In this document: positions 30,710 through 39,402 of the stretch, in pieces
Position numbering within the stretch: the first letter of the stretch is position 1
How the letters are laid out: every line of letters begins with the position of its first letter
Origin: Psychrobacter sanguinis
GTDB taxonomy: Bacteria > Pseudomonadota > Gammaproteobacteria > Pseudomonadales > Moraxellaceae
Direction of reading: 5' to 3'
DNA length: 64,000 bases
Assembly (NCBI RefSeq): GCF_020736705.1
Contig: NZ_CP085990.1
Location: forward strand, 248,001 to 312,000
Program-made: the position numbers and the translations under genes
The notes under the pieces: generated by a model
What the model was told of the DNA's origin: nothing
The model's input: the letters and a program-made list of their open reading frames with translations, nothing else
Database searches by the model: none

Positions 30710-31033
30710 GGAAACTACCTATAATTAGTATTAATAAATTAAGATGAATAAATATTTTGACTTGTTTGTTGCAGACAATAGACAGACTATAGGTTGGCAA
30801 TGAATAACAAGTTATAAGTTTTTGATTATAGCAAGTGTTGCCGATATTTGCCTAATAGATGTTTATTAATATCTCAGCCAATATTTTACATTGACTCAAA
30901 ATTAGCAATATTAAAAGGCAATCACTGTTAAAAAACTAAAAGCTAATAACTATTAGAAGATTAAAAGTATAAGATTAAAAGCCAACCAGTGTTAGTAGCA
31001 GCTTTAGACCTTCGTACCTAGTTTCTAATTTTT
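30710..31033. other. AT-rich intergenic region, nothing recognised
   Basis: 324 bp between ibaG and the esterase gene on the same strand. It is very AT-rich, with words such as AAAAGCTAATAACTATTAGAAGATTAAAAG in loosely repetitive order (quoted only in part, about 30935-30965). The ibaG promoter should be here. I see no gene, terminator or structured RNA. Confidence 0.4.
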
Positions 31034-31993
31034 CTAGCTGGCTTTAGCTTTTGTTGTGATTGGTTGCGGTTGCAGCTTTTGGTCTAAATAAGTTAGCACT
31101 TGTGCTCGTACAGGGTTGACCCAAGTTAATGAAGTCGACATGGCCGCAATGATAGAAGCATGGGTCGCACCTTTAATTTCTTCAGTACTGACATTAGCAC
31201 CGACATCCGTTAAAGCTTTTACCATTTTTTCAGAATTACTGATATGTACCACTTTATCATTTTCAGCAGTCATTAATAAATAATCAGGTTGTTGACCACT
31301 ACTTCCTGCTTTAAGTAATCGATCTGGCATGACCTCATCTGGCGTTGCCCCTTCAGGGAAAACAGTGCGCGAAGAGAACTTCCTAAAGTCATAGCTGTAA
31401 GGACCCGCAATGCCCACTACCGCCTTGATATCATTTGGCTGCAATCCATACGGCTTTAAAAAGTCAGCATTAGAAACTGCAGCGACTGCGTTAAATGCTC
31501 CGGCAGAATGACCCACAACTGCCATTCTATTCGCATCGGCGAAAAATTTATCTGCATTTTCATGCGACCAAGCAATCGCTTGAGCCGTATCTTTAACAAA
31601 TTCAGGATAAATAAACTGTGGCGCTTTTCTATAGTTAATCACTGCCGTAACGTAACCCGCTTTGGCCAAACTCTGACCCACAAAGGCATACTGATCTTTA
31701 TTACCGCTTTCCCAAGAGCCACCATGGACAAAAACGATAAAAGGATACTCTGCACTGGGCTTTTGATGATTATCTACGGCTTTAGCAAGCTCTTTAGGAT
31801 AGTAGATATCTAAATTCTGATCCGGCTCATTACCGTAATTCAAATCCTTGATAACACTCACTTCACCATTAGGCGTAATGGCATTCAATAGCTTTAACCC
31901 TGGCGAAGCATTGGCCGTGGTATGTAATGACCATAAAGCCACGCCTGTAACCGCTACTGAAACACTCAACTTCTTATATTTTTGCATCGACAT
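31034..31993 (-). CDS. Exported alpha/beta hydrolase (esterase, BD-FAE-like)
   Basis: A 319-residue hydrolase with a probable signal peptide (SVAVTGVALWSLHTTANA, cleavage near residue 29). The oxyanion motif is FVHGGSWESGNKDQY, the nucleophile elbow is VVGHSAGAFNAV, the acid is probably the Asp of TAENDKVVH, and the His is in GATHASI. This order fits the esterase/lipase group with HGG, close to hormone-sensitive-lipase and BD-FAE-like carboxylesterases. Since it is exported, it probably acts in the periplasm on small acyl or aryl esters. It lies 65 bp downstream of the BON lipoprotein gene, on the same strand. Confidence 0.85.
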   Translation of the reverse strand: MSMQKYKKLSVSVAVTGVALWSLHTTANASPGLKLLNAITPNGEVSVIKDLNYGNEPDQNLDIYYPKELAKAVDNHQKPSAEYPFIVFVHGGSWESGNKDQYAFVGQSLAKAGYVTAVINYRKAPQFIYPEFVKDTAQAIAWSHENADKFFADANRMAVVGHSAGAFNAVAAVSNADFLKPYGLQPNDIKAVVGIAGPYSYDFRKFSSRTVFPEGATPDEVMPDRLLKAGSSGQQPDYLLMTAENDKVVHISNSEKMVKALTDVGANVSTEEIKGATHASIIAAMSTSLTWVNPVRAQVLTYLDQKLQPQPITTKAKAS

Positions 31994-32058
31994 GGACTGA
32001 TCGTTCCGTTATTTTTAAGGATTATTCTGATAAAGCCTTGGTTGTGGCTCTATGGTTT

Positions 32059-32970
32059 CTACCAACCATTTACCTCTTGCTTATACATTTCAATGTAAGG
32101 ACTGGGATAAGTATTGTTTGAGCTCTGTGGGGATGACACAGGCGCGATATCATTGTTTACACCGCTAACTGGCGTTTGTGGTGCTTGATATTGAGTAGCC
32201 TCTGCACCCTGAACGACTGGCACCTGTTGCTGTTGTGGAGCATAAGACTGTTCAACATTAGCACCTGGCACTACTTCAATTGGTTCTTCTATATAACGCG
32301 GTGCAGGCGGCTCAAGATTGGTCTCTTGAATAATGGCATCTTCATTAATTTCTGCGCCATTATTATCGATAAGCTGGGTTAATAGCACCAACTCTTTAAT
32401 GCCCACTGTGCTATTGATAATATTAATCAAATGTTCACGCTGAGCCGGTGTCAGTTTACCCATGACATAGACAACGCCGTCGTCAGTAACCACTTTTACT
32501 TGGCTATTTTTGATCGCATTGTTGGTTAAGATTTTAGCATTCACTTTTGAGCTAATATAAGCATCGTGTACGGTATAACTGGCCCCTTTGACATTAGCAA
32601 CCGTCAGTTTATTATAGAGATTTTTAATATCAGGCATAGAAGATACGACGGCCTCTACCTGCTTTTTAGCTTCTTCATCGGGTACTTCACCCGTTAGCAG
32701 TACATTGCTATAGAAACTATTAATACTAATACGGCTGCGTGCTGAAAAAGTAGGGTCAATACGACTGATGTTAACTTTTGCGGTATTCTCAATACTCTGG
32801 TCTAAGATACGCTGAGCTAAGGTTCGATCTGTTGCTGCTACCCCAAAAGACTCATTGGGAGATTTTATGGCTTGCATAGACACACAGCCACTCATCAGAC
32901 CGAGGCTTAATGTGGCACAAAGCGTGGTACATTTAATAGACTTACTATCTGATAACCAAGAACTTACCAT
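32059..32970 (-). CDS. BON-domain lipoprotein (DolP/YraP-like)
   Basis: A 303-residue lipoprotein: signal region LCATLSLGLMSGC gives the lipobox LMSGC (Cys29). Two BON domains follow, about residues 50-125 (ARSRISINSFYSNVLLTGEVPDE) and 125-205 (SKVNAKILTNNAIKNSQVK...GVVYVMGKLTP), the arrangement of DolP, which binds phospholipid at the outer membrane and helps envelope integrity. The C-terminal about 95 residues are Pro/Gln/Val-rich and absent from E. coli DolP (191 residues). yraN and rsmI are next to it, as around E. coli dolP, which supports the assignment. Confidence 0.88.
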   Translation of the reverse strand: MVSSWLSDSKSIKCTTLCATLSLGLMSGCVSMQAIKSPNESFGVAATDRTLAQRILDQSIENTAKVNISRIDPTFSARSRISINSFYSNVLLTGEVPDEEAKKQVEAVVSSMPDIKNLYNKLTVANVKGASYTVHDAYISSKVNAKILTNNAIKNSQVKVVTDDGVVYVMGKLTPAQREHLINIINSTVGIKELVLLTQLIDNNGAEINEDAIIQETNLEPPAPRYIEEPIEVVPGANVEQSYAPQQQQVPVVQGAEATQYQAPQTPVSGVNNDIAPVSSPQSSNNTYPSPYIEMYKQEVNGW

Positions 32971-32984
32971 TTTACAATGTCCTT

Positions 32985-33038
32985 ATTTACAGCTTAATAC
33001 TCAATAATTTCATTTACAGTTTAATACTCAATAATTTC
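32985..33038. repeat. 27-bp tandem duplication upstream of the BON lipoprotein
   Basis: A 27-bp unit (32985-33011) is repeated directly at 33012-33038 with one C/T difference. It lies immediately upstream of the start codon of the BON lipoprotein gene, so it lengthens its leader. Confidence 0.85.
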
Positions 33039-33192
33039 AACTTTCAATAAATTGCTCAAAGCAAAGGTATCTCTAGCTATAATATGAAAATACGAAAAAA
33101 ATATGTGCTCTAGTTTACCTTTATCAGCTCAAACTACCTTACATATTTGGTAACAAAACCCTAACGCAAAGCCTTCCGAAGTGATAAATTAT

Positions 33193-33621
33193 TCACCAAG
33201 CATTGGCCATAAAGGCACCTTGTACCCACTCTGGCTGAATGAATTTATGCGCCTCACTTGCCCCTACCTGCTCGTTAAAAGCGACCACATCAAATCGACA
33301 CTCTAGATGGGCATAATTGGGATGGTGTCTTAAAAAGAAACGAGCGGTCTTAATCAATTTGCGCTGTTTGGCTCGGGTAATACTCATTAAAGCATCCCCG
33401 TAATTGGAAACTTTACGTTTCCGAACTTCAGCAAACACCAAGGTATTCCATGCCTTTTCCGGATGTAACAGTATCAAATCAATCTCGCCCACATTAGGCT
33501 GCTGCCAGTTTTTGGCAAGGACAACCAAGCCCTGTTGCTGTAAAAAATCAGCTGCGATTTTTTCATAATCCCCACCATGTCGCTGTTTGGGCGAGCTTAA
33601 TAAGGAAGGATTAGAGGGCAT
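33193..33621 (-). CDS. yraN: YraN family (UPF0102) endonuclease-like protein
   Basis: A 142-residue YraN protein. The fold is that of Holliday-junction-resolvase-like nucleases: G-x-x-x-E-K-I-A-A-D-F-L at the start, VGEIDLILLHPEKAWNTLVFAEVRKRK with the E-I-D...E-V-K-type catalytic pattern (here E-V-R), and KLIKTARFFL then RFDVVAF. Length is slightly above the typical 120. It sits between the BON lipoprotein and rsmI, as in the E. coli rsmI-lpoA-yraN-diaA-dolP cluster with lpoA and diaA missing. Biochemical function remains unestablished for the family. Confidence 0.92.
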   Translation of the reverse strand: MPSNPSLLSSPKQRHGGDYEKIAADFLQQQGLVVLAKNWQQPNVGEIDLILLHPEKAWNTLVFAEVRKRKVSNYGDALMSITRAKQRKLIKTARFFLRHHPNYAHLECRFDVVAFNEQVGASEAHKFIQPEWVQGAFMANAW

Positions 33622-33951
33622 AGAGGAGCCTATTAGATTTATTTTACGGCTGAGGAAGTGAACATCGTCGTCAGTTATCGATTATCAGTGGTAAGTCATA
33701 AACTTTCCATTGATAACTTATCACTGAGCCATAACAGCGCTATTTATAAAAGACGTTTCTTAGTTGCTTAGGCATTGCTTTGCTTTAAGCTTTGTTTTAT
33801 GCGTTATTTTGGGCATAGGCATTATTGTTGACATAAGTATGATGCGACTATCGTGCCATATAAAGACAAGTGAACACAGATATATTAGCACATCATGGTA
33901 AACTGGTAATATGCAACTTATCCCTATATTTAAATTTAATGAAGGTCTTTT
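33622..33951. other. Divergent yraN/rsmI promoter region with inverted repeat
   Basis: 330 bp. A 12-bp imperfect inverted repeat (33685-33696 with 33716-33727, one G-T pair) lies near the yraN side, without a T tract. It may be an operator or mRNA hairpin. No gene is seen. Confidence 0.45.
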
Positions 33952-34851
33952 ATGTCAGTGCAAGACGACGCTCAACAAACCTCGCAATCTTCTCAGCCAA
34001 GTAATATTTCAGTAGCCAAAGCCTATCTCTACATTGTGGCCACCCCTATTGGAAACATGGGCGATATTACTGCTCGTGCTATCGACGTGCTAAAGAAGGT
34101 AGATATTATCGCTTGTGAAGATACTCGGACTTCTGGAAAACTGCTTTCCAACTTTAACATAGATACCCAAACTTGGGCCTATCATGAGCACAACAGTGAA
34201 ATCCAAACCCCAAAAATTATAGAAATGATTCAGCGAGGCCACTCTGTGGCTTTGATTAGTGATGCAGGTACACCGCTTATTAGCGATCCAGGTTATCAAT
34301 TGGTTCAGGCCGCTCACTTGGCAGGTGTTAGCGTCGTCCCCGTCGTGGGTGCCAGTGCGGCAATTGGCGCTCTAAGTGTGGCCGGTCTACCCTCTGACAA
34401 GTTTAGCTTTGTGGGCTTTTTACCAGCTAAGACCCATGGACGAGTAAAACAGCTTCAGGACTACGCTGAACGTACAGAAACGCTAATCTTTTATGAAGCA
34501 CCACACCGTATTGTGGCCAGTTTAAAAGACATGGCGGCTGTTTTTGGTGACAATAGACCTGCTACTTTATGCCGAGAGCTGACTAAGACTTTTGAAACTG
34601 TTAAGAAGTCTACACTTGGCGAGTTGGTCAACTTTGTTGAGTCAGATAACAATCAGCAAAAAGGCGAAATCGTGCTCGTTGTGGGCGGCAACGTGAATAG
34701 CAGCAGCGATGATTTGAGTGTCCATGATCCTTTATTACAGCGTTTACTTGAAGACTTGTCGGTGAAAAAAGCGGCTGCGTTAGCCTCTGATATTACAGGA
34801 GTTAAGAAAAATGCTTTGTATCAAAGACTGCTTGAGTTACAGCCAAACTAA
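33952..34851 (+). CDS. rsmI: 16S rRNA 2'-O-ribose C1402 methyltransferase RsmI
   Basis: SAM-dependent tetrapyrrole-methylase-fold enzyme that methylates the 2'-O of C1402 in the decoding centre. The 299-residue product shows YIVATPIGNMGDITARAIDVL, IACEDTRTSGKLL, LISDAGTPLISDPGYQLV, VVPVVGASAAIGALSVAGL and FVGFLPAKTHGR, all RsmI hallmarks; the C-terminal helical part ends in KKNALYQRLLEL. About 20 Ser/Gln-rich residues precede the core. It is divergent from yraN, and a terminator follows. Confidence 0.96.
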   Translation: MSVQDDAQQTSQSSQPSNISVAKAYLYIVATPIGNMGDITARAIDVLKKVDIIACEDTRTSGKLLSNFNIDTQTWAYHEHNSEIQTPKIIEMIQRGHSVALISDAGTPLISDPGYQLVQAAHLAGVSVVPVVGASAAIGALSVAGLPSDKFSFVGFLPAKTHGRVKQLQDYAERTETLIFYEAPHRIVASLKDMAAVFGDNRPATLCRELTKTFETVKKSTLGELVNFVESDNNQQKGEIVLVVGGNVNSSSDDLSVHDPLLQRLLEDLSVKKAAALASDITGVKKNALYQRLLELQPN

Positions 34852-35259
34852 ATCTTAAAGCTCAAACTTAGCCGTTTCTAAATTAGTCACTCTCGAATTA
34901 TTTACCATCAAAAAGGTCGAATATTAATTTCGACCTTTTTATTTATTGCCCTTTTTGCAACTCTTACTTCAATAATTCACTTCTCATATAACCCGCCATT
35001 GATGTCCATTATTTTCTAATTGAGTTTTAATATACATTAGATAATTTAGTAATATTTTATAAATAAAATACTTTTTACCACCCCATTTTATGTCTTTATT
35101 TTCAGTTATTTTACATAAAAAACTTTTTAAAACAGGAAGTTATATTTGTTTCACGACTTATCTGAATACTTATAAGAATAATCTTATCTCTCTTTGTAAT
35201 CGATTGTAAATAGGTTTACTATACTATTTATCTTAATAATAATACATAAATGTCAAATT
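34852..35259. other. Intergenic region, rsmI terminator then AT-rich leader
   Basis: 408 bp. The first 90 bp hold the rsmI terminator. The rest is strongly AT-rich and should contain the MFS-gene promoter; TATACTATTTATCTTAATAA-like words near 35218-35240 are the best -10 candidates. No gene or structured RNA is recognised. Confidence 0.45.
34909..34940 (+). terminator. Intrinsic terminator after rsmI
   Basis: GGTCGAA (34915-34921) pairs with TTCGACC (34929-34935), extended by A-T pairs and followed by T5. It lies about 60 bp past the rsmI stop. Confidence 0.85.
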
Positions 35260-36618
35260 ATGCTAAAAACAGAGTCCCAGAATTCTACTGCTTTACAGAA
35301 AATCGGTACCTTACTTAACCGTATTGAATCGCACACTGAAAATAGTGTGCGTAGCAAGCTGTTTATTATTTGCTTTGTCACATTTGTAGCAAGCTTCGAT
35401 TTTACAATTTTTGTTTTTCTCTCTGATAGCTTAAGCATTACTTTCTTTGCTGAATCAGGTGATGAGTTTTCTCAACAGCTTAAGCTGGTTAGCCTCGTCG
35501 CTATTGGTTTTATCGCTCGCCCTTTTGGGGCGTTATTACTTGGACGGTATGCGGATATTAAGGGTCGAAAGCCGGTTCTACATATAGGGTTATTCCTATT
35601 ATTTTTAACCTCTATTGTTGCCGCTTGCTTGCCTACTTACTCTCAAGTTGGAGTAACGGCTTCTGTATTATTGGTAATCGTACGCCTTATTCAGGGGGCT
35701 GCTTTCGCCAATCAATTGGGATTAGGCTGGGTCTATGTGGCAGAAAGTTTACCGCGTAGCCGTTTGGCAACTTGTATTGGCATGGTGTGCGGGAGCTCAG
35801 CATTAGGTGTGATTTTCTGCGCCTTGATGATTACCTATTTAAACTTTGTATTTTCAGACGCCCAATTGGTAGCCTTTGCTTGGCGTATCCCATTTGTTAT
35901 CAGTGGCCTTATGGCATTTATCGGCTATCTTTTGGTACATAAGTTGAGCGAGACAACTCTGTTTATGAAGCATAAGAGCGACTCTATCGAACCCATAGAG
36001 TTATCAAGTTTTACCTATGACTTAAAACGTTTTAACGCCTATTTCTTAACGTTCTTTTTAACTCTTATCTATTCAAGCTCAATGATTTTACTGCTATTAC
36101 TGCTACCAAAATTTATTAACAGTCAAGTAAGTATCGATGAATTTACCCTGCGTATATTGAGTGCATTTGGTATGATTGGATTGGCCTTAGGGATGTTATT
36201 TTATGGCTGGTTAGCAGATAAAATTAACCTTGGTCGTGTGCTAATGGTAGGCTCTATCCTGCTTTGTTTAAATGCGGTACTTCTCTATTATTATCTATCG
36301 CATGGCCACGGTACTTATTTAGTACCCATCTTTACGATGGTAGGCTTTAGCAATGGCATTATTAGCCTATGTCCTATGATATTTCTTCAGCTATTTCCTA
36401 CTCAAAAACGCCTGATGTGTACCAATGTTATTTTCAATGTTATAACCGTGTTTACTGGGGTTATCCTGCCTTTTTCACTATTGTATATTACTGAAATTAT
36501 TAGCTTTGCTCCCGCCATGTACTTAATTTTTATCGGGGTTTGTGCCTTTTTTATGGGATTTTATGTGTATCAGACGCCGCAATTGGTAAAGTATCAGCAG
36601 CTATCTGCCTTGGAGTAG
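35260..36618 (+). CDS. MFS transporter, metabolite:H+ symporter-like
   Basis: A 452-residue major facilitator superfamily protein with about 12 hydrophobic segments. The first cytoplasmic loop signature is LLGRYADIKGRKPVLHIG (around residue 88), and a second occurs at FYGWLADKINLGRVLMVG (around residue 310). The pattern FDFTIFVFL at the start of helix 1 and ARPFGALLLGRYAD are typical of the MHS subgroup (ProP, ShiA, KgtP), which imports organic acids or osmolytes with protons. Substrate cannot be told. It appears monocistronic; the next gene is convergent. Confidence 0.87.
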   Translation: MLKTESQNSTALQKIGTLLNRIESHTENSVRSKLFIICFVTFVASFDFTIFVFLSDSLSITFFAESGDEFSQQLKLVSLVAIGFIARPFGALLLGRYADIKGRKPVLHIGLFLLFLTSIVAACLPTYSQVGVTASVLLVIVRLIQGAAFANQLGLGWVYVAESLPRSRLATCIGMVCGSSALGVIFCALMITYLNFVFSDAQLVAFAWRIPFVISGLMAFIGYLLVHKLSETTLFMKHKSDSIEPIELSSFTYDLKRFNAYFLTFFLTLIYSSSMILLLLLLPKFINSQVSIDEFTLRILSAFGMIGLALGMLFYGWLADKINLGRVLMVGSILLCLNAVLLYYYLSHGHGTYLVPIFTMVGFSNGIISLCPMIFLQLFPTQKRLMCTNVIFNVITVFTGVILPFSLLYITEIISFAPAMYLIFIGVCAFFMGFYVYQTPQLVKYQQLSALE

Positions 36619-36700
36619 CCAAAAAAAGAGAGGTAAAGCAGGTTTTAAAAAACAGACACTTTATAAAAGAAATTGAAAAAGACGCTCTCTAAGAAAGGAG

Positions 36701-37357
36701 CTATAAAGGTACAGCATCTCGTTTTTTAAGCCAACCGTAGTGTGACCACAATAGTAAACTGGCAGCACTGCGATATGGTGACCAAGTCTCAGAAAGCAGT
36801 CTTAATTGTTTGGGCGTGGGTCTATCATCTAGCCCCAATAAGGACATTGCCCCAGCCTTAATGGCAAGGTCATCAACTGCCAATACATCGGCTCGTCCGA
36901 GGCTGAATAGCAAATACATTTCGGCTGTCCATCTGCCAATCCCCGTTACTGCGGTTAGAGTGGCTATCACCTCATCATCGGGCAAGTTTTCAAGTTCCGC
37001 AAAATCAATATCATGCTCAACCAATGATCGAAGATAGCGGATTTTTTGTCTAGATAAACCATTGATACGAAGCTCATCATCGTCGGCATTTTTAATAGCT
37101 TGAGGGGTGGTCATTCCTGCTTTATCTAATTTATTCCAAATACTGTCAGCCGCTGCTACCGATAGCTGCTGTCCTACCATCGCTCGCATTAATTCATTGA
37201 ACCCACCGTTATTACGGCGTAAGCTTGGTGTGCCTACTTGCTTATATACTGGCGCAAATCGGGGTTCGATTTGGATCAGTTGTTTGATATGACGCTCTAA
37301 CTCATTGAGAGTGTCTATAGTGGTTATTTGATTGGATGGCTGTGAACCGTTTGCCAT
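36701..37357 (-). CDS. DNA-3-methyladenine glycosylase II (AlkA-type HhH-GPD)
   Basis: A 218-residue base-excision glycosylase. The helix-hairpin-helix is LTAVTGIGRWTAEMYLL, followed by the catalytic Asp in VLAVDDLAIKAG; upstream ELMRAMVGQQLSVAAADSIW is the typical first helix. The N-terminal AlkA beta domain is absent, as in the shorter MagIII/Mag1-like members. It removes alkylated purines such as 3-methyladenine. It lies 63 bp downstream of the TauE-like gene on the same strand. Confidence 0.9.
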   Translation of the reverse strand: MANGSQPSNQITTIDTLNELERHIKQLIQIEPRFAPVYKQVGTPSLRRNNGGFNELMRAMVGQQLSVAAADSIWNKLDKAGMTTPQAIKNADDDELRINGLSRQKIRYLRSLVEHDIDFAELENLPDDEVIATLTAVTGIGRWTAEMYLLFSLGRADVLAVDDLAIKAGAMSLLGLDDRPTPKQLRLLSETWSPYRSAASLLLWSHYGWLKKRDAVPL

Positions 37358-37420
37358 GATTTGCTCCCTAGGGTGAAATTACGCTTTTACAGCTTATAAA
37401 GGTTAACTCCTCTAAGCGTT

Positions 37421-38194
37421 TTAAATCAAAGACATTAGACCCGTAATCCCTTGCCAACCCACTCTTAAGCCGAGCACAGTTAAAATAACCAATACCAGCT
37501 GGCGAAATCTGTGCTGCGATAAATAATGACGCAAACGAATGCCAAACAGTAAGAAGATAACTGAGACTGTGGTAACCAAACCGATAAGTAGCCAGTCACT
37601 GGTGGGTAGCGCTATTAATGAGTCACGTAGCACTATTATCTGAGCCACCTTACCCAATAAATAACACATATTGCCCACTTTGGCGATGGTGTTTTTATCG
37701 TCAGTACTGCCCAACAAATACATCAGCAAAATAGTAGACATGGCATTGGTAGAGCCACCGACAATACCCGCTATCAGCCCCGTGGCTATCAAAACAGGTG
37801 TCGTGGCAGGGAGAATTATTTTTTTACCCAACGCGTTACTAATGACATAAAAAGCAATGACTGCCGCTAATAACAATAAAATATAGCTACTATCTACCCA
37901 CATCAGTAGCTTGACACCTAAGATACTGCCGAGCAGACTCATTAAGGCCAACAGCCAATAATGTTTGAGGTAATAGGTAAAATTGCCCCAGACACTGCGC
38001 TCACCCCCGATAAGCCAAGTCATTAGATTGAGCGCAAATGAGGGAAATATAATAAGAATAATGGCATGCTGTAAAGGGTACAGACTTGCCAACGCTGTAG
38101 TAGCGACTAAGGTAACCCCAATGCCACTAATTCCATGTAGCACTGAGGCGACGGCAAATATGAAGGTTAATAACAAGTTTTCAAAATTAAACAC
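37421..38194 (-). CDS. TauE/SafE family sulfite/organosulfonate exporter-like protein
   Basis: A 257-residue inner-membrane protein with about 7-8 hydrophobic segments. The duplicated TauE motif is visible: SVLHGISGIGVTLVATTAL in the first half and ATGLIAGIVGGSTNAMSTILLMYLLG in the second. Members export sulfite or sulfoacetate or move other small anions; the substrate is unknown here. The AlkA-type gene follows closely and may be co-transcribed. Confidence 0.88.
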   Translation of the reverse strand: MFNFENLLLTFIFAVASVLHGISGIGVTLVATTALASLYPLQHAIILIIFPSFALNLMTWLIGGERSVWGNFTYYLKHYWLLALMSLLGSILGVKLLMWVDSSYILLLLAAVIAFYVISNALGKKIILPATTPVLIATGLIAGIVGGSTNAMSTILLMYLLGSTDDKNTIAKVGNMCYLLGKVAQIIVLRDSLIALPTSDWLLIGLVTTVSVIFLLFGIRLRHYLSQHRFRQLVLVILTVLGLRVGWQGITGLMSLI

Positions 38195-38305
38195 GACCCA
38201 TCCCTATAGCCCAGTAAACCATCACCTGTTATCCCACTGTGATAAATGAGCCTGTCATTTGTCACCTTATCTTGGCTGCCACTTACTCATAACTGCCTTA
38301 GCCTC

Positions 38306-38325
38306 AAAAAGCTTAGCTTTTTTAA
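38306..38325 (-). terminator. Possible terminator after the nitroreductase gene
   Basis: AAAAAGC (38306-38312) faces GCTTTTT (38316-38322) with a 3-nt loop, about 20 bp past the stop on the minus strand. Most pairs are A-T, so the evidence is modest. Confidence 0.4.
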
Positions 38326-38341
38326 GTGTCGATGGGAAGAA

Positions 38342-39166
38342 CTAGCGCTTACCGAACCCTTGCTTGTGTAAATAGTCACTCACTTGAGGACGTACCGGTT
38401 GAGCAAAAGTCTTAGTCACTTGCGCTTCCCATGCTTGATGGTTTTCACTTCCACGATCAGAATAATATTGTTTTACGTCTTCATTAAACGCATCAATCTG
38501 CTGCTGAGTGGCCGGTTGATATTGATTTTCAGAGACCAATAAGGACAATGGAAAACGTGGCTTTTGGGATGAATTAATCGGAGAATCACTAGGATGTCCC
38601 AAACACATACCAAAGATAGGCACAACATGTTTGGGCGCATTGATAACCTCACCTGCTCGCTCGATATCATTACGTAGACTACCAATATAAACACCGCCTA
38701 AACCAAGAGATTCAGCCGCAGCCAATACGTTTTGAGCAAATAATCCAGCGTCTAACGCAGAGATTAAAATTACCTCCATCCAATCAAGCTGTGCTTCTGG
38801 CTCAACCATGTTATGACGATAGTTATCCATACAAAACACCAAATACTCTGGACACTCTAGAACATAAGGATGCGCCAGCTTTTTACCTTCACTTAAGGCT
38901 TGATTGTATTCCTCTTCGCTCATCCCATTAGAGATTTGATGAAATTTAATACGCTGCTCTCGATCGGTGATACGAATGACACTGACCGACTGCATATAGT
39001 TAGACGTTGAGACGGCACGGCCCGCTTCTAATACCGCCTCTAACATCTCGGCACTGATAGGTTCATCGGTAAAGCTACGAACTGAACGGTGTGACAACAT
39101 GGCCTCTAATGTAGAATTGATGTTTTTAATCTTGGTTATATTTGACTGCTCTGAAGTCTCTGTCAT
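38342..39166 (-). CDS. NADPH-dependent flavin nitroreductase (NfsA-like)
   Basis: A 274-residue FMN reductase of the NfsA/FRP group. SHRSVRSFTDEPIS (residues about 27-40) holds the FMN-contacting Arg-Ser-x-Arg, TSNYMQ and SLGLGGVYIGSLRN are the central FMN patch, and PIFGMCLGHPSDSP is the NfsA-type loop that precedes KPRFPLSLLV. The C-terminal DRGSENHQAWEAQV segment is typical for NADPH binding. Likely substrates are nitroaromatics or quinones. Stands between TauE-like and coaBC genes, both on the same strand. Confidence 0.88.
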   Translation of the reverse strand: MTETSEQSNITKIKNINSTLEAMLSHRSVRSFTDEPISAEMLEAVLEAGRAVSTSNYMQSVSVIRITDREQRIKFHQISNGMSEEEYNQALSEGKKLAHPYVLECPEYLVFCMDNYRHNMVEPEAQLDWMEVILISALDAGLFAQNVLAAAESLGLGGVYIGSLRNDIERAGEVINAPKHVVPIFGMCLGHPSDSPINSSQKPRFPLSLLVSENQYQPATQQQIDAFNEDVKQYYSDRGSENHQAWEAQVTKTFAQPVRPQVSDYLHKQGFGKR

Positions 39167-39295
39167 GACTTACCCTTAACTATTATTGATTTTTTAAGTG
39201 CGTTTTTTGGACAGCTTTTAAGGGAAATTTAATCAGTAAGTGGTTTTGCCCTTTATCTTTCTATCAATAGCTGGTCTGGATTATGACCTACAAAT

Positions 39296-39325
39296 TAAAG
39301 CCTATTGTTTCCAATAGGCTTTTTA
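39296..39325 (-). terminator. Terminator after coaBC
   Basis: AAGCCTATTG (39298-39307) and CAATAGGCTT (39312-39321) form a perfect 10-bp stem with a 4-nt loop. On the minus strand it is followed by TAATTTG, about 80 bp past the coaBC stop; the plus-side T run is stronger but no gene ends there. Confidence 0.7.
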
Positions 39326-39402
39326 ATAGATATTCTTGATAAATAATCGTATCTTACCGCTATTTCTTCCTTATCTGCTCACTTTTAATTTTAAGGTATT
39401 GT

